This document shows, in pieces, positions 1 to 6,120 of a stretch of 8,361 nt of DNA. Each line of letters begins with the position of its first letter. Positions within the stretch are counted from its first letter, which is position 1. A program made the translations under genes and the position numbers. The stretch is taken from contig CANPNQ010000031.1 in NCBI GenBank assembly GCA_947575425.1, forward strand, positions 1 through 8,361, in the 5' to 3' direction. A model generated the notes under the pieces. The model saw only the letters and a list, made by a program, of their open reading frames with translations. It was not told the DNA's origin and made no database searches. The stretch is from an uncultured Erysipelotrichaceae bacterium. Its GTDB lineage: Bacteria; Bacillota_I; Bacilli_A; Erysipelotrichales; Erysipelotrichaceae.

Positions 1-743
1 AGTTTACACCGGATGTGATGCCCTCTGATGTGGTCGGCTTTACGATGTATGACAAAGGCAGCGATTCTTTTCGTTACCAGCAGGGTGCTGTATTCTGCCA
101 CATTCTGCTTGCCGATGAGATCAATCGGGCTTCTGCCAAAGCGCAATCCGCATTGTTGGAGGTGATGGAAGAGGGGCGTGTTTCCGTAGATGGCAACACC
201 TATGAGCTCCCGGATCCCTTTATCGTTATCGCCACGCAGAATCCGCTGGGTTCCGCAGGTACACAGCTGTTACCGGAAAGTCAGCTGGATCGTTTCATGG
301 TGCGCTTGTCAATCGGATATCCTTCAATGGAACAGGAGGCAGTGATGATGAAGATGCGCCATCATCATGACCCGCTTTTGCATATCAATGCGTTGGGTGA
401 TGAGGCGAGTTTGCATCAGATGATGGAAGGAGCAGCCGCTACCTATGTCAGCGATGAGATGTATCAATATATAGCTGCCTTAATTCATGCGACGAGGGAG
501 CATCCGCAGATCCGTCAGGGTGCGAGTCCCCGTGCGTCACTGGCTCTTTGCGCCTTGGGGAAATCCTGCGCTTATTTATCAGGACGGGATTATATGATTC
601 CGCAGGATATCAAAGCGGTATTCTTCGATACCATCGCCCATCGTCTGTTGTTAAAAAAGGAAAGTCATCCCTCTTATGCAAGCTTACATACGATCATTGA
701 TTCTATCCTGCAAAGCGTGGAAGCACCGCAGTTGAGGAAATAA
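1..743 (+). CDS. MoxR-family AAA+ ATPase, C-terminal part (5' truncated by window)
   Basis: The frame is open from the first complete codon at position 3, so the real start and the Walker A loop lie upstream of the window; the GTG at 15 is internal. Visible residues give the rest of a MoxR AAA+ module: the FTPDVMPSD segment before Walker B, Walker B LLADEIN (about 105-125), sensor 1 ATQNP (231-245), the arginine-finger region LPESQLDRF (about 270-296), and the sensor-2 motif GASPRAS (519-539) in the lid. MoxR ATPases are thought to act as chaperone-like remodelling enzymes, often with a DUF58 partner. It ends one base before the DUF58 start, indicating co-transcription. Family assignment is firm; the client is unknown. 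It corresponds in order to B. subtilis yeaC. A missing Walker A cannot be judged because of the window edge. Confidence 0.95.
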   Translation, partial: FTPDVMPSDVVGFTMYDKGSDSFRYQQGAVFCHILLADEINRASAKAQSALLEVMEEGRVSVDGNTYELPDPFIVIATQNPLGSAGTQLLPESQLDRFMVRLSIGYPSMEQEAVMMKMRHHHDPLLHINALGDEASLHQMMEGAAATYVSDEMYQYIAALIHATREHPQIRQGASPRASLALCALGKSCAYLSGRDYMIPQDIKAVFFDTIAHRLLLKKESHPSYASLHTIIDSILQSVEAPQLRK

Positions 744-744
744 G

Positions 745-1752
745 ATGCTGCGGCAACGGATTCGTTATTTGCTCGTATTGCTGGCAAGCGGCGCATTGTA
801 TATCTTTTATGTCGGCTATACTTCATGGCTGATTTTCATGATGGTGCTATTATTACCGATCGCTTCGCTGATCCTGTTTCTCATTGCCATCCAAGGTTTT
901 ACCTTTGATATACAGGTGAGTGAGGAACAAATGGTAGGAGAGGATGCCCTTGGCTCTATCAAGATTAGCACTGCTACGATTCTTCCTCTTTCTTCTATCC
1001 GTATTGTTTTACAGGCGCATAATGCTTTCCGCGATGAAACCATGGAGGAGGTATGCTTATTCTCTGCCAATAAGGAGTCTCAGCGTTTTCCTTTGCCGTT
1101 TCATTTTGAACACATCGGTATGATGAGCATTCAGGTAAGGGCTGTTGATTTATATGACCTGCTTGGTTTATTTCGCATTCGCAAGGTGCCATCACAGGAA
1201 AAACAAATTCTGATATTGCCGCAGCCGCTGGAAACGGTTGATTTATCTGTCGATAAGGCTCGGATTGCATCATTGGAAAGCGAGGAAGAAGCAGTGTCCA
1301 CGCGGAAAAGCAATGGCACACAGGATCTTTTTTCTCTGCATCCTTATCAGGAAGGGGATGGACTATCCCGCATCCATTGGAAATTGAGCGTAAAGCAGGG
1401 AGAATGGATGGTACGGGAGTTTGGCGAAGAGGAGCATCCTTTTACTGTGGTTTATTATGAAAGCGGCAATACAGCAGCAGAGTGGGAACAAATCTATACG
1501 CGCTTGTATTCATTGTCATGTGAACTGTTGAAGCAGGGAATTATGCATGAGATACAAAACGTAGATCAACTACAGGAAGCCTTGCGCATCCAAGATATGC
1601 CATCTCTTCATTCCTATATGGTGCGCTTATTGGATCAGCCTTGTCAGCTTCCTGCTTCCACACAGCCGATTGTGCAGAGGGCTTCGGGGGATGGTTTGCT
1701 TGTCACAAAGAATGCGGTATGCATCATAGAAGGAGAACAAGGCAATGAATGA
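745..1752 (+). CDS. DUF58 domain membrane protein, MoxR partner
   Basis: This 335-residue protein starts at ATG 745, one base after the ATPase stop, with a GAGG ribosome site at 734-737. Residues 5-50 form two closely spaced hydrophobic segments, a usual N-terminal hairpin for the family. The middle is a beta-rich region (about 53-165). The diagnostic DUF58 block follows: LHPYQEGDGLSRIHWK (198-213) then WMVREF (221-226), after which the rest may form the von Willebrand A-like fold seen in relatives. DUF58 proteins are encoded beside MoxR ATPases and are proposed to be their partners, though the molecular role is poorly defined. The 3' end overlaps the next gene by 8 nt, indicating translational coupling. 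Order matches B. subtilis yeaD. No defects are seen. Confidence 0.93.
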   Translation: MLRQRIRYLLVLLASGALYIFYVGYTSWLIFMMVLLLPIASLILFLIAIQGFTFDIQVSEEQMVGEDALGSIKISTATILPLSSIRIVLQAHNAFRDETMEEVCLFSANKESQRFPLPFHFEHIGMMSIQVRAVDLYDLLGLFRIRKVPSQEKQILILPQPLETVDLSVDKARIASLESEEEAVSTRKSNGTQDLFSLHPYQEGDGLSRIHWKLSVKQGEWMVREFGEEEHPFTVVYYESGNTAAEWEQIYTRLYSLSCELLKQGIMHEIQNVDQLQEALRIQDMPSLHSYMVRLLDQPCQLPASTQPIVQRASGDGLLVTKNAVCIIEGEQGNE

Positions 1753-3898
1753 GTGGAAAGGGAAGGAATACATAGGGGAGATCCTTGCGATCGGATGCGG
1801 TGTCATCGGTACCATCGGTTGTTTTCTTACGACCTTTCCTTTGGAATACCATCCTTTTCTGTTTTGGGGTGTGCTGTTCTTAGCGGGAGGTCTGTTTTAT
1901 TATGTTTATACAAAGCGAATGCGCAGAAAGGAAATGCTGGGCATCGCACTTGGCTATGGGGCATTTGTGCTTTTGGGCTATCCCATATGGAAAAAAGCGT
2001 TACCGTATGCTGTGACAACGATCTTAAAGATATACGAGAGCAATTCCCAATACCGTTTTCAAAAGCCGGCGTTCACTTATTTTGTCGGTGAGATGAAGAC
2101 TCCGCTCACATGGTTATTGCTGGTAGTCACCTTGCCTTTTTTGCTGCTGTTGATTCGCAGTCTGCGCTGTAAGCATAGTTATTTCCTTGCATTTTTTGCG
2201 ACAGTTCCCTTTATCGGGGCGATCCTGTTGTTTACTCTGCCATTACCAACGGGATATGGCACCATGTGGATGCTGTTTCAAATGTTTCTGTATGGGATGG
2301 CAAATGCCCGTAAGCATGGTTCTTCAAAGCTCCAATTAAAGGCCGGAATCAGTTTGGGACTTTGCACCTTTTTGATTTTAGGCGGGCTTCGTTTGTATCA
2401 GCCACAGGACAGCTATATGAGAGAGGAGCGTATTGATTTTTTGCGGGAGGAGGTTTTGAATGGCTTCTCTTCTTCCTTTCAAAATCATACAGATAGAAAT
2501 GGTCAAATTGATTTAAGCAGACAGGGAGATCGCTATTATTCGGGCAGTGTGGACCTTCAAATAGAAATGGATCACCCTCAAAGTCTATATATACATGCTT
2601 ATTCTGCCCCGCTTTATGAGAATAACAGCTGGACACAGATGAGCAATGAACGTTATCTCAATATTATGCGCCAACTACAGGGAGTGCAGTTTCATCCCTT
2701 TTCCTTTGCGAATGACAGTGCAAAAGGAATTCTAACAGATGGTGATCAAGCGGAGGTACGGGTGATCAATCGCAATGCGGATGAGGTCTATTTGTATACC
2801 CCTTATTATGTGAGTGATGATCTCTCTTCACTTCCTCATGTGCGTGATAGCTACATTGATGGCAGTGATATGGAGATGGAATACAGTTACCACATATGGA
2901 AGGAAAGCGCTTTGGATCAATTAGAGCCCAATTCGCTGATTGAAGCCTATCGTTTTCAGGTTTCTTCTGTTTATGCGGGAGTTTCTGTATTTCTAAGGGA
3001 TGAGCTGAAGCGCATTGAGATTCCCGGGTTAAGCACGCACAACTCCAAAGAGGAAAAAATAAGGGCGATCCAAAATTACATGCGCAGTTTTGGCACCTAT
3101 ACCCTGCATCCGGGTATCATGCCGCAAGATCAGGACTTCGTTTTGTATTTTCTCAATACGAGTAAGCGAGGATATTGCGTGCATTATGCCAGCGCTGCGG
3201 TATTGCTTCTAAGAAGTTATGGTATCGAGGCACGATATGCGTCCGGTTATTATGTAAATGCTTCTGATTTTCAAAATGGTGTGGCAATGGTAAAGGACTC
3301 ACAGGCTCATGCATGGGTAGAGATTTTGGACCCGGTAAAGGGATGGACGGTATTGGAGGTAACGCCATCTGCCACAGCGGATAATACGGATTCGATCCAT
3401 CCGACGCAGCCGAATCAGGAAGCGGGAGTGAATCAACCGCAGGAATCACAAACCACATCATCCCAAACAAGTCAAAATCAAGCGCCTCCACGTCAGGATG
3501 CAAACGAAGCGCTAAGCACACCGATAGATCAAGCAGAAGCAGAAACTGCACCACAAGCATTGTGGCTTCTTTCATTGCTTATGCCACTACTGCTCCTCCT
3601 GTTTTTGCCCTTGCGCAGAGTGTTCCTATGTGGGCGGCGGAATCGTCGGTTGCATCAAAGCGATCACAGAGAGGCGATATTGGCGTGTGGTGAATATCTG
3701 TATCAGCTGGGAATCAGAGATGAGGAAATGGATCAGACGGTAAAGGAATGCTTACAGGAGGCAAAGTTCTCCAAGCATGCCCTCACGCAAAGACAGGCAG
3801 CACAGGTATTGACGTATTGCGAGAGATGCAGAAAACAAATGCGGGAGCAGAAGACAGTATATCAGCGCTTCATGGATCGTTATATCCGCTGTCTATAA
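1745..3898 (+). CDS. Multi-pass membrane transglutaminase-like protein
   Basis: The product is 717 residues. AGGAG at 1731-1735, nine bases before ATG 1745, supports this start inside the DUF58 gene. About seven hydrophobic segments occupy residues 10-215, then a large extracytoplasmic region. The transglutaminase-like core has Cys478 in RGYCVHYASA, His522 in AHAWVE and an acidic residue at Glu538 in VLEVTPS, where many relatives have Asp. A Pro/Gln/Ser/Thr-rich linker (about 550-600) leads to a last membrane span (605-623) and a basic, helical cytoplasmic tail of about 90 residues resembling the DUF4129-type tail of such proteins. The topology puts the catalytic triad outside the membrane. 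Substrate is unknown: peptide cleavage, crosslinking or a structural role are all possible. Last gene of the trio, like B. subtilis yebA. Confidence 0.93.
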   Translation: MNEWKGKEYIGEILAIGCGVIGTIGCFLTTFPLEYHPFLFWGVLFLAGGLFYYVYTKRMRRKEMLGIALGYGAFVLLGYPIWKKALPYAVTTILKIYESNSQYRFQKPAFTYFVGEMKTPLTWLLLVVTLPFLLLLIRSLRCKHSYFLAFFATVPFIGAILLFTLPLPTGYGTMWMLFQMFLYGMANARKHGSSKLQLKAGISLGLCTFLILGGLRLYQPQDSYMREERIDFLREEVLNGFSSSFQNHTDRNGQIDLSRQGDRYYSGSVDLQIEMDHPQSLYIHAYSAPLYENNSWTQMSNERYLNIMRQLQGVQFHPFSFANDSAKGILTDGDQAEVRVINRNADEVYLYTPYYVSDDLSSLPHVRDSYIDGSDMEMEYSYHIWKESALDQLEPNSLIEAYRFQVSSVYAGVSVFLRDELKRIEIPGLSTHNSKEEKIRAIQNYMRSFGTYTLHPGIMPQDQDFVLYFLNTSKRGYCVHYASAAVLLLRSYGIEARYASGYYVNASDFQNGVAMVKDSQAHAWVEILDPVKGWTVLEVTPSATADNTDSIHPTQPNQEAGVNQPQESQTTSSQTSQNQAPPRQDANEALSTPIDQAEAETAPQALWLLSLLMPLLLLLFLPLRRVFLCGRRNRRLHQSDHREAILACGEYLYQLGIRDEEMDQTVKECLQEAKFSKHALTQRQAAQVLTYCERCRKQMREQKTVYQRFMDRYIRCL

Positions 3899-3930
3899 TA
3901 GGGTATAAAAAGCAGGTGAGAATATATCAG

Positions 3931-3975
3931 GCGATACGTATGCTTACAAGGGACGTATCGCTTTTTCTTTCTCTG
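3931..3975 (+). terminator. Intrinsic terminator of the MoxR-DUF58-transglutaminase operon
   Basis: A perfect 9-bp stem, GCGATACGT (3931-3939) with ACGTATCGC (3953-3961), encloses a 13-nt loop and is followed directly by TTTTTCTTTC. It lies 33 nt after the transglutaminase stop codon, so it closes the three-gene operon. Confidence 0.9.
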
Positions 3976-4006
3976 CTCATCGAAAAAAAGGTGAAGTGCA
4001 TGATGG

Positions 4007-4285
4007 ATGTGCAGGAATGATAAAAGAGGAACGAGATTTCATAGGACAGCATATGATCAGGGTGCTTATAGATACCTATGTTTGGATTACCCTGTTTCCG
4101 CTAAATCCTTTAAGGGAGATGTTGTGATTCAGCATAATGACAATATGAAACCAATCGAAGCAAAAGCAAGTGAGATTCTGAACACTATGATTCAGCATAA
4201 TGGCACTTATGCACATTTTGATACACTCCTTCATAAACTTACAAAGATGACTGGAAGTATTTCATTGAAATATGCTAAAATATAG
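4007..4285 (+). CDS. Doubtful ORF or gene remnant, unknown function
   Basis: This 92-codon frame fills most of the otherwise gene-free stretch 3976-4334. I recognise no family. The start is weak: the nearest ribosome-site-like AAGGTGA (3988-3994) is 12 nt upstream and is better placed for ATG 4000 or 4003, which open a 6- to 7-codon ORF ending in TGA overlapping another ATG at 4017. That second frame runs 36 codons (begins MIKEERDFIGQHM) before stopping at about 4127. The two frames could be pieces of one frameshifted gene, or neither may be coding. The C-terminal part of the 92-codon frame looks more protein-like, with an in-frame repeat (VIQHND, then MIQHNG 21 residues later). The stop falls inside the promoter of the next gene. 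Confidence 0.25.
   Translation: MCRNDKRGTRFHRTAYDQGAYRYLCLDYPVSAKSFKGDVVIQHNDNMKPIEAKASEILNTMIQHNGTYAHFDTLLHKLTKMTGSISLKYAKI
4125..4202 (+). repeat. Pair of exact 15-nt direct repeats, 63 nt apart
   Basis: TGATTCAGCATAATG occurs at 4125-4139 and again at 4188-4202. The 63-nt offset is 21 codons, so both copies encode IQHN in the same frame. Flanking sequence is only loosely similar. It may be an internal protein repeat or a remnant duplication. Confidence 0.7.
4271..4281 (+). promoter_or_regulatory. Probable extended -10 promoter for the coiled-coil gene
   Basis: TATGCTAAAAT is a TRTGn extended -10 element with TAAAAT (4276-4281), one mismatch from TATAAT. No good -35 is seen 17 nt upstream, which is tolerable for an extended -10. 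Predicted transcription start is about 4288, giving a leader of about 47 nt before ATG 4335. An alternative pairing of TTGAAA (4265-4270) with TATACG (4287-4292) is weaker. Confidence 0.45.
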
Positions 4286-4334
4286 ATATACGTTGGATCA
4301 TTTATGAGATAAGATCATATACAGGAGGAACCAT

Positions 4335-5468
4335 ATGTGTAAAAACAATACAAATGAGGATGAATATAATTTATCCGATATGATTGATGAATATGAAGGT
4401 GACAGCGATCTGCGCAAGAAAATTGAAGCGATGAAACAGCAGCGAGATCACAATGATCATGCGGTATGGGAGCCAATGGAAGAGGTGAGCGAAGAAGCGA
4501 TGGAGGAAACAGATGCCGACACAAGAAAGCTTCCCGTTTACGAGGATTCGTTGCGCAGTTCTTTCTTGGAGGATGAGGCAGAAAAAACACAGATTATGGA
4601 GCGGGGCGCTTTCTTTGACCACTCTTCCAATCATGAGGAAAGCGACTCTGTTTATCTCTATGACAATCGTGAGGTGGATGAGGAGGAGATTACCGAGGAT
4701 GACATTGAGGAGTTTTTAGAGGATCGGGATAAGGCGAAGCTTTCCAAGCGGACGGCGGATGCAAACAAGATGAATAAGATCATTACCGGTACAATCATTG
4801 CGGTGATTTCGATTTGTCTTGTCGTAGGAATCGGCTATGGAGTCAAAACATTGATCGGCGGTGAAGAAACGCCCTCTGCGCAAAAGGAGCCAAATAAACC
4901 GAATACGACAGACAAAGATCCAAAACCGAATACAAATAAGGATCCTGATGATAAGGATCCCGATGAAGAACAAAACGAAAATCCCTCTGTGGATAAGACA
5001 AAGCGGATCGCCGAGATTAAAGGGATGATCAATGCCAATAACAATCAAATTGAGATATACAATCAGAAGCTGGAAGAAGCCAAAAAAACGATGGAAAAAA
5101 ATGCATGGAGTGATGCAGACGGAGAAGAGCTCAGATCCAAGCAGACCGAGCAGGAAAATGCCGCACGAATGATTGGGATTTTGGAGCGCGATTTAAGCCA
5201 ATACGATAAGCAATGCAACACTTCAAGTGAGGGAGAAGAAGGAGAGTCGAATGAATTTTGCGCTACCTTCCTATATGATGAAAAAAAAGCGGAGCTTGCC
5301 GATTGGCAGACAAAGCTGAATGAATCAAACTTGGCGGTGACTGCCTTAAATGAAAAGAAAAGCGCTTATACGCAGGCGAATGCGACAATCAATGAGTTAA
5401 ATACTGAGATCACAAGGCTAAACAATGAGAATACGCAACTGAATAAGGAACTCTCCTCTTTACAGTAA
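4335..5468 (+). CDS. Single-pass membrane protein with acidic cytoplasmic region and extracellular coiled-coil hairpin
   Basis: This 377-residue protein is not one I can name. AGGAGG at 4323-4328, six bases before ATG 4335, fixes the start. Residues 1-130 are strongly acidic and probably largely disordered, then a basic patch (KAKLSKRTADANK, 133-145) precedes one membrane span (about 147-170). The basic patch before the span and the missing signal peptide predict the N-terminus inside and C-terminus outside. A Lys/Asp/Pro/Asn linker (177-218) with tandem KDPDD units follows, then two helical coiled-coil stretches (about 221-292 and 314-377) joined by an acidic loop flanked by Cys294 and Cys309. 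This looks like a hairpin stalk whose tip could be closed by a disulfide. It is monocistronic, with its own promoter and terminator. A surface spacer, envelope-scaffold or adhesin-like role is possible but unproven. Confidence 0.85.
   Translation: MCKNNTNEDEYNLSDMIDEYEGDSDLRKKIEAMKQQRDHNDHAVWEPMEEVSEEAMEETDADTRKLPVYEDSLRSSFLEDEAEKTQIMERGAFFDHSSNHEESDSVYLYDNREVDEEEITEDDIEEFLEDRDKAKLSKRTADANKMNKIITGTIIAVISICLVVGIGYGVKTLIGGEETPSAQKEPNKPNTTDKDPKPNTNKDPDDKDPDEEQNENPSVDKTKRIAEIKGMINANNNQIEIYNQKLEEAKKTMEKNAWSDADGEELRSKQTEQENAARMIGILERDLSQYDKQCNTSSEGEEGESNEFCATFLYDEKKAELADWQTKLNESNLAVTALNEKKSAYTQANATINELNTEITRLNNENTQLNKELSSLQ
4938..4967 (+). repeat. Short in-frame tandem repeat in the linker (KDPDD/E)
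   Basis: Two 15-nt units, AAGGATCCTGATGAT and AAGGATCCCGATGAA, lie back to back and encode KDPDD-KDPDE just outside the membrane span. A related KDPKP sits slightly upstream. Such units can vary in copy number and set linker length. Confidence 0.65.
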
Positions 5469-5474
5469 AGTGAT

Positions 5475-5504
5475 AGTGACTATGGCACACATAGTCACTT
5501 TTTT
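5475..5504 (+). terminator. Intrinsic terminator of the coiled-coil gene
   Basis: A perfect 10-bp stem, AGTGACTATG (5475-5484) with CATAGTCACT (5490-5499), has a 5-nt loop GCACA and runs into TTTTTT (5499-5504). It begins six bases after the stop codon at 5466-5468. Confidence 0.93.
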
Positions 5505-5514
5505 CTTGATAAAA

Positions 5515-5543
5515 TTGCAATTTCTTTTGAAACAACGTATAAT
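5515..5543 (+). promoter_or_regulatory. Sigma-A-type promoter for the DUF1146/regulator unit
   Basis: TTGCAA (5515-5520) and a perfect TATAAT (5538-5543) are separated by exactly 17 nt. Predicted start is near 5550, giving a short leader containing AAGGAGG (5555-5561), seven bases before ATG 5569. It lies just after the preceding terminator, so this unit is transcribed independently. Confidence 0.75.
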
Positions 5544-5568
5544 GTTACATACATAAGGAGGCGGGAGA

Positions 5569-5772
5569 ATGACCTATGCGGTTTTACAGCTCATCATTCA
5601 TTTGCTTTGCTTCGCATGCAGTTTTTATGCATTGAGCTGTGTGCGATTTGAACTGTTTTGTGATGTAAAGAAACCGATGAAAGTACAGGCATTGCTGCTG
5701 TTGTCATCCATGGGTTTGGGGTATTTGGCGGCGCAGCTGCTACTGACACTTACCATCTTTAACGGTTTATAG
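5569..5772 (+). CDS. DUF1146 family small integral membrane protein (YwzB-like)
   Basis: A 67-residue protein with a strong AAGGAGG site and its own promoter. Two hydrophobic segments (about 3-26 and 40-64) flank a short polar loop. The pattern YALSCVRFELF, polar loop, KVQALLLL, LGYLAAQLLL matches my recall of DUF1146, the family of B. subtilis YwzB: an aromatic/Arg-Phe end to helix 1 and an LGY in helix 2. The function of this family is not established. In Bacilli it is often near the ATP synthase and murA genes; here it instead precedes a response regulator by 166 nt. The stop TAG is followed immediately by an ATG. Family call is by pattern recognition only. Confidence 0.75.
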   Translation: MTYAVLQLIIHLLCFACSFYALSCVRFELFCDVKKPMKVQALLLLSSMGLGYLAAQLLLTLTIFNGL

Positions 5773-6120
5773 ATGCTTTCGATATCGATTCTAACAGGAA
5801 TCGCTGCTTTCATAAGCAATCAGACTTTACAGCATAGCGGATGGGAGAAACAAAGATCGCAGATCATACTTCGGTTGGTAAGAACACCAAGGGTGGTGAA
5901 TCATATGAGGATGATTCAAAAGGAGACAAGGGGAGTTTATGTATCAAATTATCATTGTACGGGAATTTGGGCAGCCGCAGCGTTTGTGGCATCATGTATT
6001 GGAAGAAATGGCATTGGATTGTTGTGTTTTGTCATACACAAAGGAAGATATCTTGCAGACGCAGGTAATCAATCAGTGGTCAGCCGAGATTGTGATACTG
6101 GATATCAAAGAAGCGGATGA
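5773..6120 (+). CDS. Uncertain hydrophobic ORF abutting the DUF1146 gene
   Basis: ATG 5773 directly follows the DUF1146 stop (TAGATG), an arrangement suited to translational coupling, but no ribosome site is visible. The first ~25 residues form one hydrophobic helix (starts MLSISILTGIAAFISNQ), followed by HSGWEKQ and a basic stretch. There is a faint resemblance to the first helix of SpoIIIAC-type proteins, too weak to name it. The frame then runs 182 nt into the response regulator gene in another frame, where it is certainly not the main coding frame. If real, the gene has probably lost its 3' part; otherwise it is a chance ORF. No second helix appears in the other two frames. Confidence 0.25.
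   Translation: MLSISILTGIAAFISNQTLQHSGWEKQRSQIILRLVRTPRVVNHMRMIQKETRGVYVSNYHCTGIWAAAAFVASCIGRNGIGLLCFVIHKGRYLADAGNQSVVSRDCDTGYQRSG

Noticed and set aside
3153..3575. 140-codon minus-strand ORF inside the transglutaminase gene
   Set aside because: It is antisense to the well-supported catalytic core, with no ribosome site and no recognisable family; it is a shadow.
4716..5048. Hydrophobic-looking 110-codon minus-strand ORF
   Set aside because: It is antisense to the Asp/Lys-rich linker of the coiled-coil gene; such codons read as hydrophobic residues in reverse. There is no ribosome site.
5875..5890. Small inverted repeat TTGGT-aagaac-ACCAA upstream of the regulator gene
   Set aside because: Five pairs only, with no promoter elements or U-tract; within chance expectation.
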